Assembly: GCA_002159155.1 (NCBI GenBank)
Contig: LZRQ01000111.1
Span: 1-11,137 of the forward strand
Direction: 5' to 3'
DNA: 11,137 nt
Source: Firmicutes bacterium ZCTH02-B6
GTDB lineage: Bacteria > Bacillota > Limnochordia > Limnochordales > ZCTH02-B6
Shown here: piece by piece, positions 7,030 through 11,137 of the stretch
Layout: the number at the start of each line of letters is the position of its first letter
Position numbering within the stretch: position 1 is the first letter of the stretch
Translations under genes and position numbers: made by a program
The notes under the pieces: model-generated
What the model was told of the DNA's origin: nothing
Databases searched by the model: none
Seen by the model: the letters and a program-made list of their open reading frames with translations, nothing else

Positions 7030-7035
7030 AACATT

Positions 7036-7306
7036 GCGCCGTGCACCCGCCGTCGACCTGCCCTTCCGGACGTTACCCAGACAGTTGACTCGGATCAGGC
7101 TCCCTCGCGGCACACGGACGGATTCGCTTACCGCTGCTTCCTTCCGGACCTGACGGGGTTCACGAAGGCCCGTTGCGCGAGACCCGATCGTCAGCGCCAC
7201 TTATCCGGGGCAGGCTCCACAAGGACGAGGCCTCGGGCGGGAATTCGACCCCGCTATAGCGGATTGCGGGTGCAGGGCACCGCTACCTCCCCGTCTAGCA
7301 CGGCAC
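7036..7306 (-). ncRNA. ffs: SRP RNA, large Bacillus type with Alu domain
   Basis: RNA scaffold of the signal recognition particle, which binds Ffh and targets membrane proteins to FtsY and the translocon. The conserved S-domain tetraloop and asymmetric-loop region is clear on the minus strand: CAGGTCCGGAAGGAAGCAGC, ending at 7133. The 5' part carries the Firmicute Alu domain, recognisable by GGGGAGGTAGCGGTGCCCTG and CGCAATCCGCTATAGCGGGG. The two ends form a 9-bp closing helix: GTGCCGTGC (7306-7298) with GCACGGCGC (7044-7036), one G-U pair. This gives about 271 nt, the size of B. subtilis scRNA. Mature ends are set from this helix and may be off by a few bases. It sits directly upstream of dnaX, as in Bacillus. 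Confidence 0.95.
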
Positions 7307-7332
7307 ACCTTAATCGTATCCAAAGACGCCGA

Positions 7333-7363
7333 GCGCACGGATCCGCGACGGGATTCCGTGCGC
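7333..7363 (-). promoter_or_regulatory. Stem-loop at the 5' end of the SRP RNA precursor
   Basis: GCGCACGGA (7333-7341) and TCCGTGCGC (7355-7363) form a 9-bp perfect stem that can extend inward with GGA/TCC around one bulged base. It starts at the transcription start predicted from the promoter at 7370-7399, so the precursor would begin with this hairpin and carry a leader of about 57 nt before the mature SRP RNA. B. subtilis scRNA is likewise made as a longer precursor and trimmed. On the plus strand the stem is followed by ATTTTCATT, so it could also stop antisense transcription. Confidence 0.5.
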
Positions 7364-7369
7364 ATTTTC

Positions 7370-7399
7370 ATTATAGGTGCCGGGCGGAAACGGTGTCAA
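7370..7399 (-). promoter_or_regulatory. Consensus sigma-A promoter for SRP RNA
   Basis: On the minus strand TTGACA (7399-7394) and TATAAT (7375-7370) both match consensus exactly and are 18 nt apart. The -35 box contains the TGA stop codon of uvsE (7398-7396). Transcription would start near 7363, at the edge of the leader stem-loop. A promoter this strong suits an abundant stable RNA. Confidence 0.85.
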
Positions 7400-8448
7400 G
7401 GCGAGGCGCCGTTGCCGGTCCCGCCGTCGCCAGCGCCGCCGACGCCCGGTTCGTCGTCGCGCGCGTTGCCGTCGCCCAAGTCGACATCGCTTGCGGTGCC
7501 GTCGCTCGGACGGGCGGTTTCCGGGTCAAAGATGTGCGGCAGTTCTTCCCTGAGCCGCAACGCCGCCATGTCCTTCATCTTGGCCTCCACCATCACGTCA
7601 AACGACCCCAGTGAAGCGGCAAACGTGAGAAACGGCTCCACAAACGACGCGTCGACGTAGTCCGCATGCGCCCGCACGTCGTCCGGGCTGCGGGGACTCG
7701 ACAAGTGCACTTTCGGCGGCCTGTCATGCCAGGTGGCGAACACGGCCGGCAGCAGATCGCGGTAATCCTCCCCGTCGTTGCGGCACCAGTGGTGGTGCAG
7801 GTCAAACACCATCGGTACGCCGGTTTCCTGACACAATGTGAGGGTTTCCTTCGCGGAAAACGTGCGGTCGTCGTTCTCGAGCACGAGCCGCGCCCGCACA
7901 GGCTCCGGCAGTCGCTGGACGTTGGCGAGGGCCTGGCGCAGGCCCGCTTCGTTGCCCCCCGGCAAGCGCTTGCCCACATGCAGAACGATCTTGGCCCGTT
8001 CGTCCAGGCCCATGGCGCGAAAGAGCCGCAGGTGGTAATCGGTGTAGCGCTCGACCCAGACAAACACCTTGGGATCGGACGAATTCAGGACGCACAGCTG
8101 CGGCGGGTGGGTGCTGACCCGAAACCCTTCCTGCCGGATCACCTGGCCGATGCGGGCGAGAAGCGGCTCGAGCTCGGGATCTTGCCACCACGCCCAGCCG
8201 TCGGTCGTCTCGTGCGTTGCCAGCGGGATCAGGTGGGTAGCAAAGCGGTAGCAGGCCAGGCCGTTGCCCTTGAGAAACCACAGTATCCGCAGGGTGTTCT
8301 CCAGGTTCCGGCGGGCCGTGCGGCGGATGCGCTCGATCCGCGCCTCCCGGTCGGGCAGGCGCTGGATGTTTCTCACCGTCACGTCGCCCGCCGGCGAGCA
8401 GTTCTTTTCGCTCAGGCAAATGGACACAAACCCAAGTCCGACCGCCAC
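7396..8448 (-). CDS. uvsE: UV damage endonuclease UvsE (UVDE)
   Basis: Metal-dependent TIM-barrel endonuclease that nicks DNA 5' of UV photoproducts, giving a repair route separate from UvrABC. The product is about 350 residues. Family motifs in order are GLGFVSICL (4-12), RNLENTLRILWFL (47-59), YRFATHLIPLATH (67-79), FRVSTHPPQLCVLNSSDPKV (109-128), LVLENDD (188-194), GVPMVFDLHHHWC (210-222), KVHLSSPR (246-253) and DVMVEAKMKDMAALRL (284-299). Glu191, Asp216, the His218-220 cluster, Lys246, His248 and Glu288 fit the metal site known from the Thermus enzyme; Lys246 may be the modified lysine. The GTG at 8448 is preferred because AAGGGTGG precedes it at good spacing; a GTG at 8457 is possible. 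Residues after about 308 form an unusual Asp/Gly-rich tail. It follows hxlR on the same strand after 110 nt. Confidence 0.92.
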   Translation of the reverse strand: MAVGLGFVSICLSEKNCSPAGDVTVRNIQRLPDREARIERIRRTARRNLENTLRILWFLKGNGLACYRFATHLIPLATHETTDGWAWWQDPELEPLLARIGQVIRQEGFRVSTHPPQLCVLNSSDPKVFVWVERYTDYHLRLFRAMGLDERAKIVLHVGKRLPGGNEAGLRQALANVQRLPEPVRARLVLENDDRTFSAKETLTLCQETGVPMVFDLHHHWCRNDGEDYRDLLPAVFATWHDRPPKVHLSSPRSPDDVRAHADYVDASFVEPFLTFAASLGSFDVMVEAKMKDMAALRLREELPHIFDPETARPSDGTASDVDLGDGNARDDEPGVGGAGDGGTGNGASP

Positions 8449-8520
8449 CGGCGCCACCCTTGACTAGGCTGTCAGGGATTCACCCCAGCCATGCGCGGCG
8501 ACTGGCGGTCCGAATCGGAT

Positions 8521-8543
8521 CGCTGCGAACCGTCTCCGCAGCG
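8521..8543 (-). repeat. Inverted repeat in the hxlR-uvsE gap
   Basis: CGCTGCG (8521-8527) and CGCAGCG (8537-8543) form a perfect 7-bp GC-rich stem with a 9-nt loop, 16 nt beyond the hxlR stop. No T-run follows on either strand, so it is not a typical intrinsic terminator. It could stabilise the end of a processed hxlR message or attenuate read-through into uvsE. No separate uvsE promoter is evident in the gap. Confidence 0.4.
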
Positions 8544-8558
8544 CCAGGTGCGCCGAAC

Positions 8559-8867
8559 TCAGTACCAGCGGTCCGCCCATGCCTGGATAGCCTCTACCAC
8601 CGGTGCCAGCTCCTGCCCTTTCTGGGTGAGCCGGTATTCCACCACCACGGGTCGATCCGCGTGTACGATGCGCGTGACGATGCCAGCGTCCTCCAGCTCC
8701 CGCAGCCGCTCCGCGAGCAGCCGGTCGCTCAGCTCCGGGATTTGCTTCTTGAAATCCGTGAAACGCCGCGGCCCGCCCAGCAGGACCCGCACCAAGAGGC
8801 CGGTCCATTTTTTCCCCAACAGGCGGATGGCGGCTTGGTAATGCGGGCACATCTGATCGTAGCCCAA
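8559..8867 (-). CDS. HxlR/DUF24-family winged-helix regulator
   Basis: A MarR-like dimeric repressor or activator of the HxlR (DUF24) family; several members (YodB, CatR, HypR in B. subtilis) sense electrophiles or oxidants through a conserved N-terminal cysteine. The 102-residue product is of normal length, with MCPHYQAAIRLLGKKWTGLLV (6-26), the recognition region GPRRFTDFKKQIPELSDRLLAERLRELEDAGIV and wing plus C-terminal helix PVVVEYRLTQKGQELAPVVEAIQAWAD. Cys7 is the only cysteine, at the redox-sensing position. The TTG at 8867 is chosen because AGGGGGG lies 7 nt upstream; an ATG at 8852 would still keep the cysteine. It is divergent from yceI with a shared regulatory region carrying twin repeats, so yceI and its own gene are the likely targets. 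Signal unknown. Confidence 0.9.
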   Translation of the reverse strand: MGYDQMCPHYQAAIRLLGKKWTGLLVRVLLGGPRRFTDFKKQIPELSDRLLAERLRELEDAGIVTRIVHADRPVVVEYRLTQKGQELAPVVEAIQAWADRWY

Positions 8868-8925
8868 CGATGATCCCCCCTGGGTGCAGCCCACCCCGTC
8901 GCGGCGGGGTACCGCCGCTGATCGC

Positions 8926-8934
8926 ATTATACCA
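8926..8934 (-). promoter_or_regulatory. Extended -10 promoter for hxlR
   Basis: On the minus strand TGG precedes a perfect TATAAT (8931-8926), giving an extended -10 element. No good -35 lies 16-18 nt upstream (the best are ATGATT or TATGAT). One of the two 15-bp repeats (8943-8957) covers that -35 zone, fitting autoregulation. The start would be about 50 nt before the hxlR start codon. Confidence 0.65.
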
Positions 8935-8942
8935 TACGCCAA

Positions 8943-8975
8943 CTTTACAATCATAAGGTGCTTGACAATAGTAAG
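8943..8975. promoter_or_regulatory. Twin 15-bp repeats, probable HxlR operator
   Basis: CTTTACAATCATAAG (8943-8957) and CTTGACAATAGTAAG (8961-8975) match at 12 of 15 positions, are 18 bp apart start to start, and each has CTT/AAG ends, a partial dyad. The second overlaps the -35 box of the yceI promoter and the first lies in the -35 zone of hxlR. The placement suits a dimeric repressor controlling both genes. The repeats are seen; binding by the neighbouring regulator is inference. Confidence 0.6.
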
Positions 8976-8990
8976 TGCCACGGCTAGAAT
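8962..8990 (+). promoter_or_regulatory. Consensus sigma-A promoter for yceI
   Basis: TTGACA (8962-8967) matches consensus exactly and TAGAAT (8985-8990) differs at one base; spacing is 17 nt. Transcription would start near 8997, leaving a leader of about 74 nt before the yceI ATG. The -35 box lies inside the second 15-bp repeat, so a bound repressor would block polymerase. Confidence 0.85.
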
Positions 8991-8994
8991 GGAG

Positions 8995-9014
8995 CCGTTG
9001 GCAAGAGCCGACGG
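8995..9014 (+). promoter_or_regulatory. Stem-loop at the start of the yceI leader
   Basis: CCGTTGGC (8995-9002) and GCCGACGG (9007-9014) form an 8-bp stem with one T-G pair and a 4-nt AAGA loop. It coincides with the predicted transcript 5' end. Stems at the extreme 5' end often protect bacterial mRNA from decay; that role here is inference. Confidence 0.4.
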
Positions 9015-9070
9015 AGCTGGAATCTTGCACCGGCTCAAGGAAAAAAATCGAATAGAAGGAGGCAACAAGC

Positions 9071-9613
9071 ATGAGCACGGGCATTACCACGTGGAAGGTG
9101 GACCCCGCCCACAGCCTGGTGGAGTTCGCGGTTCGCCACATGATGTTCGCAACCGTCAAGGGACGTTTCAGCGGCGTCGACGGCGTTATTAAGGGAGACC
9201 CCAATGACCTGACCAAGGCCACCTTTGAGGCGACCATCGACGTGAACACCATCGACACCCGCGAGGCGCAGCGGGACGCCCACTTGCGCTCGGCTGACTT
9301 CTTTGACACCGAGAAGTTCCCCGTGATCAAGTTCCGGAGCACGGACGTGACCAAGACCGGCGACAACACTTATAAGGTTACCGGGGACCTGACGATCCGT
9401 GACGTGACCAAGCCGGTCACGCTGGACGTGGAGTTCACAGGCCAGGGCAAGGACCCGTGGGGCAATCAGCGCATCGGTCTGAGCGCCAAGGGCTCCATCA
9501 ACCGTAAGGACTTTGGCTTGACGTGGAACGCCCCGTTGGAGGCGGGCGGTTTCCTCGTGGGCGACAAGGTGGACATCTCCATCGAAGTGGAGGCAGTCGG
9601 CAGCAACGGCTAA
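9071..9613 (+). CDS. YceI-family lipocalin-like protein
   Basis: YceI proteins fold as a lipocalin-like beta barrel that binds a long isoprenoid or similar lipid; functions are mostly undefined, with links to stress and isoprenoid-quinone biology. The 180-residue product is typical in length and motifs: WKVDPAHSLVEFAVRHMMFATVKGRF (8-33), TFEATIDVNTIDTREAQRDAHLRSADFFDTEKFP (51-84), the family-typical GDLTIRDVTKPVTLDVEF (105-122) and SAKGSINRKDFGLTWNAPLEAGGFLVGDKVDISIEVEA (138-175). It has no signal peptide, so it is predicted to be cytoplasmic. The ATG at 9071 has a strong AGAAGGAGG 8 nt upstream. It is divergent from the HxlR regulator and ends at a strong terminator, so it is a single-gene unit probably under that regulator. 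Confidence 0.94.
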   Translation: MSTGITTWKVDPAHSLVEFAVRHMMFATVKGRFSGVDGVIKGDPNDLTKATFEATIDVNTIDTREAQRDAHLRSADFFDTEKFPVIKFRSTDVTKTGDNTYKVTGDLTIRDVTKPVTLDVEFTGQGKDPWGNQRIGLSAKGSINRKDFGLTWNAPLEAGGFLVGDKVDISIEVEAVGSNG

Positions 9614-9684
9614 TCTGGCGCTGCGGCTGAGGCTTGCGCAAACTGGCTCAGGACGTCATGAGCCCGGCGTACAAGGGTACGCAA

Positions 9685-9718
9685 AGGCCCCGGGACGAAC
9701 GCCCGGGGCTTCAATTTT
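9685..9718 (+). terminator. Rho-independent terminator of yceI
   Basis: GCCCCGGG (9687-9694) and CCCGGGGC (9702-9709) form a perfect 8-bp stem with a 7-nt loop, followed by TTCAATTTT on the plus strand. It lies between converging genes and reaches the stop codon of the minus-strand gene ending at 9711. On the minus strand a short TTT follows too, so it may act in both directions. Confidence 0.82.
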
Positions 9719-10157
9719 CCTGCTGCGGCCAGGCTGGGCGCCCTGCAGGCCCCGGCTTTGCCGGCGGCGGGACCACGTTGAACGGGATGCTTACCAGCTC
9801 GTGGCCGTCCACGACCATACTGATGGAGTAACCGCCGTAGCGGGGGTATTTGACCCCGGTGTAGCGCATGATCATCCCCGTTCCCCAGCGCAAGCCGACC
9901 GGCGGGCCCTCGACGTTGAGCTGCCCCTCAATGGGAGGAACCACGGCCTTTCCGTCCGCGTCGATGAGGTGCAACGACACCTTCTTGGTGCCCAACTCGG
10001 TGACGGATCCCGAAAGGTGGCAAACAAAGCAAAACGGCGGTCCGGGCTGGTTCAAGTCGCTGATGAAAAAACTCTGGATCCCGATGCCGAGGGCCGAGAT
10101 TTTCCCATGCGGCCCCAGTTCCGCCGCGTCACAGAGGAATGCGAAGTTGACGTCCAA
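9711..10157 (-). CDS. Uncharacterised DUF6941-like protein
   Basis: A 148-residue soluble protein of unknown function. The start resembles the DUF6941 family, whose members open with a short strand of the type xVxxAxLCDxAxxxxxGKxSxxGIxxxI: here NFAFLCDAAELGPHGKISALGIGIQSFF (4-31). The family assignment is from memory of this pattern and is tentative. The rest looks like an all-beta domain: CFVCHLSGSVTELGTKKVSLHLIDADGKAV (43-72), then GGYSISMVVDGHELVSIPFNVV (108-129), and a Pro-rich C-terminal tail (130-148). No signal peptide or membrane segment is seen. The start is a TTG at 10157 with AGGGGG 8 nt upstream; nearby ATG codons are out of frame. It converges on yceI and is separated from the upstream tRNA-Ser terminator by about 200 nt, so it has its own transcript. 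Confidence 0.75.
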   Translation of the reverse strand: MDVNFAFLCDAAELGPHGKISALGIGIQSFFISDLNQPGPPFCFVCHLSGSVTELGTKKVSLHLIDADGKAVVPPIEGQLNVEGPPVGLRWGTGMIMRYTGVKYPRYGGYSISMVVDGHELVSIPFNVVPPPAKPGPAGRPAWPQQEN

Positions 10158-10183
10158 ACCCTCTTCCCCCTGTGTCCCATGGC

Positions 10184-10213
10184 GGCACGCGCCCCATGGA
10201 GCGGCGCCGTGCC
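10184..10213 (-). promoter_or_regulatory. GC-rich stem-loop in the leader of the DUF6941-like gene
   Basis: GGCACGCGCC (10184-10193) pairs with GGCGC and GTGCC (10203-10207, 10209-10213) around one bulged base, a 10-bp stem with a 9-nt loop. It ends about 17 nt upstream of the ribosome-binding site of the gene starting at 10157. No T-run follows on either strand. The remaining sequence up to the terminator at 10360 has no clear promoter, known riboswitch or gene. Confidence 0.4.
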
Positions 10214-10359
10214 GGCGTAGACGCTCGCTTTCCCTCTGCTGGCACCAGATGGCATTTCCTTCGGCTCACCCACGGCAAATCCTTTCCGTTGCCAGCTAGG
10301 GACGTCTGACGGGTTTAACGCTGCGACGCGGGTCCGCGGTGCGTGAAGTGGCCGGCACG

Positions 10360-10399
10360 AAAAAAGCGACGGGGCCTCCCCATCTCGGACGGCCCCGTC
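10360..10399 (-). terminator. Rho-independent terminator of the tRNA-Ser genes
   Basis: On the minus strand GACGGGGCC (10399-10391) and GGCCCCGTC (10376-10368) form a perfect 9-bp stem with a 14-nt loop, followed by GC and six T residues (10365-10360). It begins 5 nt beyond the CCA end of the tRNA-Ser(GGA) gene. Confidence 0.9.
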
Positions 10400-10404
10400 A
10401 TGAC

Positions 10405-10493
10405 TGGCGGAAGGGGTGGGATTTGAACCCACGGTACCACGGAGGTACACACGCTCTCCAGGCGTGCCTGTTCGGCCGCTCCAGCACCCTTCC
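10405..10493 (-). tRNA. tRNA-Ser, anticodon GGA
   Basis: An 89-nt class II tRNA read on the minus strand. Acceptor arms GGAAGGG and CCCTTCC pair fully, the discriminator is G and CCA is encoded. The anticodon stem is CACGC/GCGTG with loop CTGGAGA, giving anticodon GGA (codons UCC and UCU). The long variable arm has a TACCTCC...GGTACC type stem, and the T arm reads GTGGGTTCAAATCCCAC. These are all serine identity features. It is the second of two tRNA-Ser genes. Confidence 0.95.
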
Positions 10494-10521
10494 GTGCCCT
10501 GTGCCGCTGTTTTGGAAAAAT

Positions 10522-10612
10522 TGGCGGAGGGGGTGGGATTTGAACCCACGAGGCGGGTAATCCGCCTAACGCATTTCGAGTGCGCCGCGTTCGGCCGCTC
10601 CGCAACCCCTCC
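10522..10612 (-). tRNA. tRNA-Ser, anticodon CGA
   Basis: A 91-nt class II tRNA on the minus strand. Acceptor arms GGAGGGG and CCCCTCC pair fully, discriminator G, CCA encoded. The anticodon loop is CTCGAAA, closed by GCGCA/TGCGT with one G-T pair, giving anticodon CGA (codon UCG). The long variable arm contains a GGCGG/CCGCC stem, and the T arm is the same as in the neighbouring tRNA. It begins 34 nt after the tadA stop, so the two genes may be read from the tadA transcript. Confidence 0.95.
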
Positions 10613-10646
10613 GCGATATTACCATCAGCAAACCGCTCGGCGCCGC

Positions 10647-11135
10647 CTACCTGCGAAGGCGCCGGAAAAACCCCTGGATGACGGCCCGGCACTCATCCTC
10701 CATCACCCCGGCGGTGACCGCCAGGCGATGGTTAAGGCGCGGGTCCTGGACCAGGTTCCACAGCGTGCCGCAAGCCCCTGCCTTTGGATCCGCAGCGCCG
10801 TATACCAGGCGCTCGATCCGCGCCAGCACGAGAGCGCCAGCACACATCGCGCAAGGTTCAATTGTAACGTAGAGCGTAGCGCCTGTCAATCGCCACGCCC
10901 CAAGGCGCTCCGCCGCCCGCCGGATGGCCACAACTTCGGCGTGACCCGTCGGGTCGCGCTCCGTTTCCCGCAGGTTGTGGCCGGAAGCGACCAGCTCGCC
11001 GGCCCGGACGATCACGGCGCCAATGGGAATCTCCCCTTTGGCTGCGGCCGCCTCAGCTTCGGCCAAGGCGGCCCGCATCCATACCTCGTCCTCAGGCTGA
11101 GGCGGCGACAAGGCAAGGTCCGGCGCTACATGCAC
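10647..11135 (-). CDS. tadA: tRNA-specific adenosine deaminase TadA (5' end near the window edge)
   Basis: Deaminates A34 to inosine in tRNA-Arg(ACG), allowing it to read CGU, CGC and CGA. The product shows the zinc deaminase signature HAE (His65, Ala66, Glu67, with Glu67 the catalytic proton shuttle) and PCAMC (Cys95 and Cys98 as zinc ligands), preceded by EIPIGAVIVRAGELVASGHN (35-54) and followed by YGAADPKAGACGTLWNLVQDPRLNHR (112-137), which is typical of TadA and separates it from cytidine deaminases. The stop is at 10647. A GTG at 11135 is the first in-frame start visible; the frame continues to the window edge, so the true start may lie outside or slightly downstream. The first 16 or so residues are not conserved. 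In B. subtilis tadA lies directly upstream of SRP RNA and dnaX; here other genes intervene. Confidence 0.94.
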   Translation of the reverse strand: MHVAPDLALSPPQPEDEVWMRAALAEAEAAAAKGEIPIGAVIVRAGELVASGHNLRETERDPTGHAEVVAIRRAAERLGAWRLTGATLYVTIEPCAMCAGALVLARIERLVYGAADPKAGACGTLWNLVQDPRLNHRLAVTAGVMEDECRAVIQGFFRRLRR

Positions 11136-11137
11136 TC

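Noticed and set aside
10158..10359. Possible cobalamin, c-di-GMP, ZTP or T-box riboswitch before the DUF6941-like gene
   Set aside because: Fragments such as GGTGCC and AGGGAAAG recall riboswitch boxes, but the full conserved cores are absent.
10405..10612. tRNA-Ser pair as attachment site of an integrated element
   Set aside because: No integrase gene and no duplicated tRNA 3' end outside the two intact genes are seen in the window.

Overview
The window looks like chromosome from a GC-rich, spore-forming member of the Firmicutes (Bacillota), perhaps a thermophilic or Symbiobacterium/Limnochordia-like lineage. Three things point there: a BofA-type sporulation gene, a large Bacillus-type (Alu-containing) SRP RNA, and the gene order tadA - tRNA-Ser - SRP RNA - dnaX - ybaB - recR - DUF2508 - bofA, which follows the B. 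subtilis tadA-scr-dnaX-yaaK-recR-yaaL-bofA block. The genus is a guess. Codon use and GC content look uniform, and I see no insertion sequence, integrase, phage gene or CRISPR array.

Layout, left to right. Positions 18-1684 (minus) hold a short operon: an XdhC-family molybdoenzyme maturation protein followed by a methylmalonyl-CoA epimerase-like VOC protein. Divergent from it, 1946-3247 (plus) encodes a cytoplasmic XRE helix-turn-helix regulator with about nine TPR repeats, the architecture of RRNPP-like sensors. From 6858 down to 3319 (minus) runs the housekeeping block dnaX, ybaB, recR, a DUF2508 (YaaL-like) protein and bofA. SRP RNA (7036-7306, minus) lies just upstream of dnaX, with its own consensus sigma-A promoter and a strong terminator.

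Between SRP RNA and the tRNA/tadA segment sit four genes that are not part of the conserved block: uvsE (UV damage endonuclease), an HxlR/DUF24 regulator with one N-terminal cysteine, a divergent yceI (lipocalin-like) gene, and a small DUF6941-like protein of unknown function. The hxlR-yceI intergenic region has a consensus promoter for yceI, an extended -10 for hxlR, and two 15-bp direct repeats placed like operators. The right end (minus) carries tadA and two tRNA-Ser genes (anticodons CGA and GGA), closed by a terminator.

The genes serve tRNA function and modification (tadA, tRNA-Ser), membrane targeting (SRP RNA), replication and recombination (dnaX, ybaB, recR), sporulation control (bofA) and stress or DNA repair (uvsE, hxlR, yceI). 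I found no clearly new multi-gene system. The most notable unexplained structures are a perfect 13-bp hairpin that buries the bofA ribosome-binding site, the twin-repeat operator between hxlR and yceI, the structured leader of SRP RNA that starts inside the uvsE stop codon, and an in-frame 18-bp tandem repeat in dnaX.
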